Assembly: GCF_905220415.1 (NCBI RefSeq) | Contig: NC_059539.1 | Location: 8,060,001-8,124,000, forward strand | DNA from: Colias croceus | Lineage: Eukaryota; Arthropoda; Insecta; Lepidoptera; Pieridae | Length of the DNA stretch: 64,000 nt | Reading direction: 5' to 3' | Shown: piece after piece, positions 37,374 through 48,300 of the stretch | How the letters are laid out: each line of letters opens with the position of its first letter | How positions within the stretch are numbered: the stretch's first letter is position 1 | Translations under genes and position numbers: made by a program | The notes under the pieces: model-generated | The model's database searches: none | The model's input: only the letters and a program-made list of their open reading frames with translations | Told to the model about the DNA's origin: nothing

Positions 37374-40300
37374 AAATATAAATTTAACTGCGTACGTATA
37401 TGTTGGTGTTGAAAAATGTCTCAAGCAGTTAATGCATTGAATTCTATTATCATTTGTAATATAATAAATATTTGAGTTTTTCAATCTTAAGCAAAGTATA
37501 AGAATACACCGTTATTATTTATGAATTGACGAGGAAAATATAAAAAACGGTCCCTTTATTTACCAAACAGAAGAACTAATTTATAAGAAAACCAACATCA
37601 GCAAGGCGGATATTATCCAAGGGATTATTACCTATCTACGCAAGCTGCTTTCGCTAAAAGTAATGAGCGCTTTTCTTTAACTTTATCTGAACTTTGTGCT
37701 TTTCTCTTTCCAGTTAGTAAGATGGACATTTTTTTTATTAGCAGCCAGTATTAGATTTGCCTTTTAAACGTATATAAAAGATTTTATATGAATTATTATT
37801 ACAGTAAGTATAAGGTAGTAGTAATTAAAAAATCACAATTTGAAACTACTTATATTAATCTTTGTGAGTAATTAATACATTAATAAAAAAAAGATTATTT
37901 TTAAGGTTGAAGAAATCCGCTATTAATTTAGCAATCCATCCACGCCATATAAAAAAAATAATATATAAATATAAAGTTTCCGTAAAAAATTTCATGTTTG
38001 ATGTTAGACAAAGTCTATCGAATTTATGTAGAGTTTTTTGATTAGAAGTTTCCGTTACCCGTAGTAAAAGTTGATATACGGATCCATTTTCCAGGTCCTT
38101 TTTGACAATAATTATTCACAGTTACGAGTTACCCACTCTTTATCTGCTGGTATTTCTCGGTTTTCTCAAAGTTGAGTATACAGTACCTATAAATTATTGT
38201 AAATATATACTTTAATTACCTATCTACTATACTAAGACGCCGCGGGCGGTCACTGATCAGTGGTTCACAATATTCACGTTGTTTTTTTTTTTTGTAAAGA
38301 ACTTCTTTGGCAAGATCCAAAGATACCAAAATCGACGCCACGCTTCATGACGTGACCGTAATGCCATGACGCGACCTCGAGATTTTACTCTCAACGCGCC
38401 TGAAGAAGTTTGGATGGAAAAATGAATATTATTTTGCAACATTTTAGATCAAGGCTACAAGAATTGTATACGATACTCAACAAACTGCTACTTGACCGTG
38501 TCGACTAGATATAAGAAAGATAGTTGTTACAATTGGGTCGCTCGACTTGCGACAGCAGCACATATTTCAACAATATATTGACGTGTTTATTCTTGTTTCC
38601 TCCAATTAACGATGAAAAAAATATTTTTTGCTGTTTCTCTATGAATATATGAATATATGAATGAACGAATTGAATTATTATTTCTGTATAACTTTTATCG
38701 CTTTCAAGTGAAATAAATTTCCATTTTATTTAAACATGGCGTTTTTTTGTGAATTGTAAAATCTATAAAAAAAGTATATAGGTACTTGCATATAGGCCTA
38801 TGAGACGTCCGCGTCGGTAACTAAATATAGAATATTCTTGGGGTTGCTACAAGAGTCAAGATAATCCAATAGTATTGAGTTACCTATTCCCTTGTTAGTT
38901 CACGACAAAGCTAAAAGCAATATAACCTGAGTTTTAAAGTGTATTTATGTAATAGATTACAGAATTAATATTTTAGCATTACTAATACTTAATATTTCAG
39001 AAGTACATAATTTATGATTTCCCCATACATTGTGCATTGTAAAGAAATAGCAATACCGGTAAATTTGTATGTTTATAAATCGGTATCTTACCTACATAAC
39101 CATTGAAATTGAATATTGCAATATGTATTTATAAAAATGATATACTTATATGTTACTCTAGATGACTTCTAATTATTCTCTTTAGTTTTCACAAATACTT
39201 TAATTTAGATTTTTGGGCTAACTAAAAAATGCTCAATTCATAGGAAAGTAGTTAATCGAGAAAATAAAGATTAGCTGTTCGTTTTTCTACAGGAATTCAA
39301 ATTTAACTATGTATATCCACTAGACTCAAAACTTACGCAGTTTCTTAGAATTAAATTAGGTATTTATATTGTTTCATATTCAGTTTCTAGTAAGTATTAC
39401 AGTAATCAATTTAAATAACCCAAATCATTAAATTGTTCCTTTTGGGTATTCGATCGATGAGCCGACCGTAGTCCATTCATCATGCGACGAAACGCACTTT
39501 ACATTCATATACATAGTTGAGTACGCATTACATATTGTGGAAGGAACGTTCAACCTTATATTTAAACTGTTAGAGTGCAATATTGAAAAACCATAGTCTT
39601 GTGCACTATCAACATTATTTGTAGATCTTGAATTATTATTACCAAATAATTATAATTTTATTAAGGATTTTGTTATAAAACTTATTTAATCCTAATCAAG
39701 AAGATTTTTTTTACTCTATAGCTCATTATAATGCTCTTGGTACTTTTTAAAAATGTATATCAAACAATAAATTATACTTTAAATTATAATAATTGACGAG
39801 AATGATAATGGCGCAGGATGTTATTAGATTTGAAATCTCAAAAGGGTTCGATCCCTACTTTACATTTAACGTCTCTAGCACGATAAGGACCCTTCTTTGC
39901 AATAAGTGTCTACCCAACACACTGTAATGTTTTTAGTAGGCATAAAACGGGAATGAAGTCATTATAAAGTTGAACTTTTTAGTACCTACGCTTGGAATAA
40001 CGAGCTTTTAGATTTCAGTAATTTATGACACATAATAATAAAAATATAGGTATAGAAATTGAATAACCATTCCGATACATCGAGAACATTTAAAGGACAT
40101 TGGGCAGATTGCCATTTAACAACCAAATATAAATTACGGCAATATAAAGTGATCGGTTAGTTTATGTGCAAAAAGCAAGCTTTAAAAATGCTTCTTAAAT
40201 ATTATTATTTCAGTTCTTATCTTTATCTACCGACTTAAACAATAAAATCATCATAAAGTGTCTTACCGGCAATCGAAAGGCGACTATAGTATTATATCTA

Positions 40301-41363
40301 TGTAAAATAATGAAAACGCGGCAGAGTGATGAATCACAACTGTAACATGGAACGCGTCCGCGTAAGCTCTGCGAGTGACTGACGCACCCCGCTACGACTC
40401 CATCGCTCGTAGGCAACGCTACGGCCTACGACGAAAAGCTTCAAGGCCCGCGCTGTGATTTCTATGGTTACAGTTCTAGGGTTGCTACAACCTTAACCTT
40501 ACGTTAGGTATTTAAATAACACGACTGTAAATTCTGGATGTTTGGTTAAGCTAATTTATATGTGTTGTAATGAATTCGTGTTATTTTAATGAAGCAACTA
40601 TGGTTTATAATTTGTATCTTACCTCAAATGTACCTAAATGGATTAATATAGAAAATAACAATAATTATTAATATATAAGTTAAGCTAAGCTAAGTTTATT
40701 TTGTCATCAATATAAATATTTAGCAGCTTTTTGTCTGATCGGTCTATCAATAATTTCGATTATTTCTTGATGATGAATTGAATAGAATTAGATTTTTAAT
40801 TAGGATTTTTATTTAACTGGGTAGTTTTTGTTTAGTGAATTGAATTACCTGTCTACAGATCACAGAAATATCAATACATGATAAGAGAATCAGTTGAATA
40901 TGTTATTAATGCTATGGGATTATAAGGATATAACATAATATGGTACACAGGTACAAATTTATAATTAATTAAGCTTTGAAGCTTTTTTAATTGAAGTACC
41001 AAACCATTTAAACACTATTGAAAACCAATGATTGTCTTGTTTCAAACTAAGAAACTGCCAATAAAAGTCACTTGGCTGTTAACTAAAACGAGACCCCAGA
41101 ATAAAGACGCAGTTAAGATGGGACGCTGGCGACGTTTAGAGCGAGATAAGCGAACCTTTACATTGCTATCTAAATTCTGAGATAGCAGGCGTATTTTGCA
41201 CGACCTTATCTGATAATAATTTGTATATTTCATACCAAGTATATGGCTTTTGTGTTGGGATAGTCACGTTCTAATAATAAAAAGCCTCAGCCTATATCCT
41301 TTTATAGTACGGTTAAAATTTGCATTTAATTATTTTCAAACTAATTAAAAACATACACTTGTA
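37374..41363. other. Non-coding stretch
   Basis: AT-rich with no gene recognised. At about 38300-38420 a patch of balanced composition includes GAAGCGTGGCG-type phrases and a 61-codon open frame, most likely old repeat DNA. Near 39840-39860 GGGTTCGATCCC matches a pol III B-box and suggests a SINE remnant. A second GC-richer patch lies at about 40310-40460. Confidence 0.5.
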
Positions 41364-41551
41364 TCCTACTAATATTATGAATGCGAAAGTTTGTGAGGAT
41401 GTGTGTGTGTTTGTTACTCTTTCACGCAAATTCTACTGAACCGATTACAATGAAATTTAGCACACATATAGAGGGTAACTTGGATTAACACATAGAACTA
41501 TGCGGGTTTTCCTTTGAAAACGCGGGCAAAGCCGCGGGCGGAAATCTAGTA
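41364..41551 (+). mobile_element. Helitron-like element (Lep1-type), short copy
   Basis: Begins TACTAATATTATGAATGCGA and ends with the GCGGGCAAAGCCGCGGGC hairpin and CTAGT. It is in the same orientation as the 37.1-kb copy but shorter and diverged. Confidence 0.8.
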
Positions 41552-42298
41552 TAATAAGAAAAATATTCATTGAAAACATAATTTGTAATCCTACTACTAC
41601 ACTAAAAGGCCACCGACGCATCTTTCTGTATATCTGTTAGGTACTCTACCGATTTTATTCCAGGTATCATCATGAAGGTTTTAGTGTATAATTTTAGCTC
41701 CTATTTTGTTAAAGGTACTTATTAATGTTTTAATGTGGAATAAAGGATTTGTCATTCACTAATTATTCATATTATATTCAATAAATCAATTAATACACTT
41801 AATTTTCCTTTTTTAGCACGCTCATATTAGCTTCATCTGTATGTTTGTATGTAACCGACTCCTCGAGATTCGAATTTGAACAACTTTTATCAGACAGGTT
41901 TAATTCAAACTTTGTACACTTATCAAGGATCGGTGAGACAATGATTTTATGAGTTTATCTTATTAATCTGAATAACAAAAACAGTTAATAAAAAATAAAT
42001 ATGTATTGTTTGAAAAATATATTATTTACTTTTATTGATTCTATCAGTAAAGCGTGTTTTTTAGTTTTTTTGAACTATATTTAAGATTGCTATTACGTAA
42101 TTAGACCCTGACGAACCGCCATATTGGTACAAATCAATAAATATTTTTGTGACTTTGTACATCTTGTTCTATTTTTATTTTTAAACAAGCTTTGCCCGCT
42201 ATAAATAGCAACGAACAAAAACGGGGACGGAATCCAGTGTTTTTCTTTCACATCCCTCCCTTAATAAAATAAAACACACCTTTTCATACTAAAATATA

Positions 42299-42304
42299 TT
42301 TATT
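42299..42304 (-). terminator. Candidate ASCC1 poly(A) signal
   Basis: AATAAA on the minus strand about 92 bases after the ASCC1 stop codon, giving a compact 3' UTR. Confidence 0.6.
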
Positions 42305-42395
42305 TATCTTTGCTTAATCGTAAAAAACATTTCACAAATATCGAAACGAACAGGTTTATGAAAGCTTCTGGAACAGAACATTGACAAAATATAAC

Positions 42396-45300
42396 TTAAG
42401 ATATATTTATTACACATGTTGGTTGGTAATACCCATCAGGGCCAATTGTTTGACGTTGAGATAAATGAATGTCTGTAAGTTGTACAACGCCAAAATCGTA
42501 ATCTTTGAACTTATTCAGTATATCGGTTCCATCGAAAGTCTGCCTTGTTCCCCTGTTCCGAGGCATACTGTCATCGTCATCTTCCCTCCTTCCTCTATAT
42601 TTTGTATTGAGGAGTGTGACGTGCATTTTAACGTTATTCCGACCAAACTCCTTTTCCATAAACCCTAAAAATAATTATTTAATTAGTATCACATCACAAT
42701 AGTCCAGTCCAGTACGTCCAGTGTGTGGGGAAATGAAAAAGCCTCTGCTCTACAAAAGGTGGCGTAGAAAATGTTTTGAAACAATATTGTTAAGGTATGA
42801 AAGGTTAATAAAAATCCACCTTGACGGACCCAGGCGCTAGCCGCCATCTTGAATTAAAGGTGCTAAAATTAGGTATATTTTAAATAACTTCTCAATTGTT
42901 TACTAAATCACAAAAGTGTCTATGAGGGGTTCAAAGAAGACAAAATTACCTACATTTTTTGCATACATGATAGATAGGGAGGCGAGGTAGCTAAATGGCG
43001 TAATTCAACGGCGTCGTCGAGACTTATCAAAATCGAAAGAGAAAATAATTTCGAAAAGAAAAGCTTCTATGGTAAAAACCTTTTTAGCGGTGGGTTTGGC
43101 GTGTACGGATTTTCAAAAATGTAAAAAAAAACAGTTACTTGGGCATTCTCGAGCGCGTCAGATATTCATACTACGTATGCCCCAAGTGCCTCTGATAACA
43201 ACGGTATACTAATCTGCCGGTTTGCGTGGTGGGGCTAGGCATATAAATTCATCAAAAATGCACAAAAAAAAAATTTACTCGAGCGCGTCAGATTTTCGGA
43301 AGGGGTGTTAATTAGGCCCCAAGAAAGCTCCCCTTAAAAAAACTGACGATTACGGCATGACGATAAGTTACGATGAATTTTTGAAAATGCAGAAAAAAAA
43401 AGTCCTTTTGAAATACTCGAGCGCGTCAGATTTTCATAGGGGAGGTTTATCTAGGTATCCTGAAAGCATATTTTCTTAATCTGATAAAAATGTTGGTGGG
43501 TTCTCTTAATCTGACCGAAAAAGGTTTGTGGGTTTCTTTTTTTTAATCATCGTTATTTCATATCAATTTTTCTTACCACCCTCAGTTTTCGAGATATACT
43601 CAAAAAACCGGGAGTTTGAGTTTTTATGATGCTTCAAGTAAAAAAAAATTAAACTTTGGACAAAAATGAAAAGAGACCTTTTTTTGTAAAAAAAAAGTAC
43701 CTTTTTTGTTTATTTTGTAGAGGGGTTGTGAACTCAAAGACGATACTGATCGTAATGATTTTATTTTGCACACAATATCCGTATTTATACAAAAATTGAC
43801 CAAACACAAAACCAATCAGAATTCTAATGTTGAAATTGAAATTTAGAATGCGCTCTGATTATGAAAAAGAATGCGCCGGCCTGTACACAATATGATATAT
43901 ATAAACTCTATGCATGTCTCCCATAGTGTCCCCCCTCAAGCGAAGCGAACATTTTTCTTGACGACGCGTCCACTTCTTGTAGTGTAGGGACGTGCCTTGT
44001 CCGTGTTGTAGTCTGTAGCAGGAACTGACGACGTAGCACTCGTAGGTGTAGGTGTAGATGCTACTGCTGTGCTTGCCATACCTTCAACCTCTTCGTTTAA
44101 TATGTATGCAGGCTTGAGTCTGTCAATAGATACTACTGTAGTCCGAAGTGGTAACTGTATTTGGTAGTACTTGTCGTAGCGCTTCAGCACTTCATAAGGG
44201 CCGTCATACGGCGGAGTGAGTGGTGCTCGAACTGTATCGTTCCGTATGAATACATGAGTACACGTAGACAAATCCTTGTAAATAAATGTTGCTCGATTTG
44301 CGGGGGATCGTTTAGTCGGTGTGAGTATAGCCATAGTTTCTGTCAGGCGTTTCACGTAGTCAGCGTCTTCAATACCCGTCCGTGTAGGCACGAAGAAATC
44401 GGAGGGCATGCGCAGTGTAGTGCCGTAGGTCATCATAGCTGGACTCAAGTTGTTATCTTCTCTTATAGCTGTGCGTAAACCCAGCAGTACTGTCGGTAGT
44501 TCGTCTGTCCATTGACAAGTACTGCCGCGAGCTATGAGCGCGGCTTTCACAGTATATAAAATATATAAATATAATATATATATTATATTATATTTGTATT
44601 GGTGATATGACACCAATAGGCTCACTCCAATAACAACGACAGAGAAAGCAGCACCTCAGATGCTTTTAAGTGTAATTTCTTGCCACTGTAAAAAAGGATG
44701 CAGCAAAGCATGTAATTGCAGAAAAGCTGGATTAAAATGCTCTATTGTTTGTGGATTCTGTAGTCGTCAGCTGTGTGAAAATGCAGTAGAGATTCAGATG
44801 TATAACGAAGACTGTGATGACGACGAAATTTAATGGTTGGAAACTAAAAATACAGACAATGAAACAGAAAATTTCAGCGAAGATAATGAAGAAGCCACCA
44901 TTAACCAGCCCGGGCCATCAAAGAGAATTAAAAAATGATAGCTGTACAATTTTTAAACAAAATTAAAATTATATGATTTCTGTAAATATTATTATTTCCG
45001 TCGCTTGTAACTTTTTACCTTTAAGGCCGTGTACGCGGTCCGTGCGCTGTTTGGCTCAAATATGTGATTTTTCAAACCAGATTGTCCATCAACCACTTAT
45101 CTTACAAACATATGAATTACTAATAATTTTAGGAAATTTTATTGTTTATATAGTTAGTTAAGAGTTTTTTTCAATTAATACAGTATTTGTGAATACCATC
45201 AAGATAACTGAGCCGATGATTACTTGATTTCACTTTTAGTGTCAATTTCGAAGCTAAAAATATCTGAAATTGCTGACAGATCTAACACACATTTTTTTTA

Positions 45301-48300
45301 ACAAACTGCAAAAATCCTTATTAAAATAGTTAGTTAAAAGATTTTTTTATTTTGGACTCCTAACTTACGAAATTAAAATCCGAACAATGTGAATTTTTTT
45401 AGAAATTATAGTCGACAAAATGATTATTTTCACCAAGATATTTGACTTAGTTGAATATAATTTATACATATTGCAATAAAAGAACGTCTTACTTATAAGA
45501 TTAAATTTAAAAAATCAACTAAGGTACCTCTATTATTTTTCTACAATTTTTTTTAAAGTACTATAAAACACAGCGCGCGACCCGATTAAAATCAGTCGGC
45601 AGCGAGCCTTCCCAGAGAGAGGACATGTTGCTCGGCGCTCTCCTGTGGACCTATGCTTTTCATAGTAAAAGGATAGCGCAAGCCGCGATCTATCGTAATA
45701 GATCGCGGAGATTTTGACTTGCGTTAAATTGAATAAGCGCTCTTAAAGACTTACAGAATAATCATGTATGCAAAAAATGTAGGTAATTTTGTCTTCTTTG
45801 AACCCCTCATAGACACTTTTGTGATTTAGTAAACAATTGAGAAGTTATTTAAAATATACCTAATTTTAGCACCTTTAATTCAAGATGGCGGCTAGCGCCT
45901 GGGTCCGTCAAGGTCGAAAACTTGGATTTTTATTAACCTTTCATACCTAAACAATATTTTTTCAAAACATTTTCTACGCCACCTTTTGTAGAGCATAAAT
46001 ACCTACAGACTGGATTACAAGTGAAGTAGGCAAAAACATTTTTTTTTACGCCTAACATAGTTTTGAAAAAGGAAAAAAACATCATTTCAAGATTGCACCT
46101 AGCGCGTACTATTGTAGGTAGTGTCTTTGCTCAAATAAAATATCACGGCAATGATAAAATAAAAGGTGTAAAGAGGTTATTAGCGCTCCGCAAGTGGAAC
46201 AATGAAATGTGGTTAGTTTGCCACAATTTTCATCAATTTTCTCTATTTCGCTCACGATATTTAGTTTGCCGTTTTTCTAGATAGAATAGAATGTTGTGTC
46301 GGGAATCTATCTACTTAAACTTTTCACTTATACCACACCCCGGACACTCCATACAAAATTATTGTTTTATAATATTTTTTTTACCATATTGTAGAAATAA
46401 ACTCCCAAAATAGTCCATTGAATGAGTCCCTCCCAGGGGGGTCTAGAGTGCGTGGGTTAGTAACGTAAGATGTTTGTTCGGAAACATGTCAAGAGTCCCT
46501 AGGTAATAAACATACTAAAACCCCGGGACACTAGGAGGAGCCCCGGAGTGGGGGGAGGGGGGAAAAGGTCCATTTTTTTCATTTTTCGCTTAAATCTCAA
46601 AAACGGTACATGTTAGAGAAAAAATTTCAAGGAAAAGTTGAAAGGCCATAAAATTATCTACAAGTTGTACCTAATTAATAATTAATTAATAATTATAAAT
46701 ATATATATAATTATAAATAAAGTAATTTTTTTCTATTCGCAGCCGTTTTCGAGCTACATCCCATGAAATGTGAAAAATTCGAAAGCTTTTTATTTTACCT
46801 AACTACTCTAATAAATTCAATACCTCCTAAACGCCTCCATGGAATCTGTTTTTTTTATCAATGATAGACCTAATTATGAGCAATCTATCTGTACCGGTCA
46901 CAAGTTGCACTTTTGAGTTTTTTGGAAGAAAAAAAAGGTCAACTTCAGTAACTCAAACTACCCTAACATAATATTTTGACAATCGATTCCTCCTAAAGGC
47001 TTCCATGGAGGAATGTGTTTATTTTACCAATCATAGACCTAATTAAGAGCTCAAACTACCCTAATATAATATTTTGACAATCGATTCCTCCTAAAGGCTT
47101 CCATGGAGGAATGTGTTTATTTTACCAATCATAGACCTAATTAAGAGCAATCCATCAGTACCGGTCACAAGTTGCACATTTGAGTTTTTTGGAAGAAAAA
47201 AAATAAAAAGTTCAAGTATCGTAACTACCCTAATAAAATTCAATTCCCCGTAAAGGCCTCCGTGGTGGAATCTGGTATTTTTATCAATGATAGACCTAAT
47301 TATGAGCAATTCATCTGTACCGGTCACAAGTTGCACTTTTGAGTTTTTTGGAAGAAAAAATAATAAAAAGATCAAGTTCAGTAACTCAAACTACCCTAAT
47401 TTAATATTTTGACAATCGATTCCTCCTAAAGGCTTCCATGGAGGAATGTGTTTATTTTACCAATTACAGACCTAATTAAGAGCAATCTATCAATACCGGT
47501 CACAAGTTGCACATTTGAGTTTTTTGGAAGAAAAAAAATAAAAAGATCAAGTTCAGTAACTCAAACTACCCTAATATAATATTTTGACAATCGATTCCTC
47601 CTAAAGGCTTCCATGAAGGAATGTGTTTATTTTACCAATTATAGACCTAATTAAGAGCAATCTATCAGTACCGGTCACAAGTTGCACATTTGAGTTTTTT
47701 GGAAGAAAAAAAATAAAAAGTTCAAGTATCGTAACTACCCTAATAAAATTCAATTCCCCGTAAAGGCCTCCGTGGTGGATTCTGGTATTTTTATCAATGA
47801 TAGACCTAATTATGAGCAATCTATCTGTACCGGTCACAAGTTGCACTTTTGAGTTTTTTGGAAGAAAAAAATAAAAAGATCAAGTTCAGTAACTCAAACT
47901 ACCCTAATATAATATTTTGACAATCGATTCCTCCTAAAGGCTTCCATGGAGGAATGTGTTTATTTTCCCAATTATAGAACTAATTAAGAGCAATCTATCA
48001 GACCCGGTCACAAGTTGCACATTCGAGTTTTTTTTGATCGTATGGGGAAATTGTTTGAGCCAAAATCATTTTTTACTGCGTGTAACTCAGAAACGGTAGG
48101 ATATAGGAAAAAATGATTTAGGTACAACTTGTAGATAATTTTATGGCCTTTCAACTTTTCCTTGAAAGTTTTTCTCTAACATGTACCGTTTTTGAGATTT
48201 AAGCGAAAAATGAAAAAAATGGACCTTTTCCCCCCTCCCCCCACTCCGGGGCTCCTCCTAGTGTCCCGGGGTTTTAGTATGTTTATTAGCTAGGGACTCT

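Larger units (their letters stand above)
42746..45995. mobile_element. 3.25-kb element with ~225-234-bp terminal inverted repeats
   Basis: Bases 42746-42970 and 45762-45995 are inverted copies, nearly identical apart from a small indel. Both arms begin TGCTCTACAAAAGGTGGCG at the outer edge and end near GCATACATGA inside. Between them lie a three-copy repeat (43.15-43.43 kb), the end of a gypsy-type retrotransposon and a CXC-domain fragment. The outer arms look like DNA-transposon or foldback ends. The retrotransposon piece is presumably a later insertion. No target-site duplication is obvious. Confidence 0.8.

Noticed and set aside
39784..39870. A tRNA gene around GGGTTCGATCCC
   Set aside because: Only the B-box-like part fits; no acceptor stem or complete cloverleaf could be paired, so it is at most a SINE remnant.
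43936..44625. A complete 229-residue gene
   Set aside because: The conserved part begins only after about residue 28; the first residues come from TA-rich DNA, so this is the truncated tail of a gypsy polyprotein, not an independent gene.
47091..47846. Two minus-strand open frames of 94 and 81 codons with similar products
   Set aside because: They lie wholly within the tandem array; their similarity is that of the DNA repeat, and there is no codon bias or motif.
46798..48030. A CRISPR-like array
   Set aside because: The units are long direct repeats without unique spacers, in an insect intron; it is a tandem satellite-type repeat.
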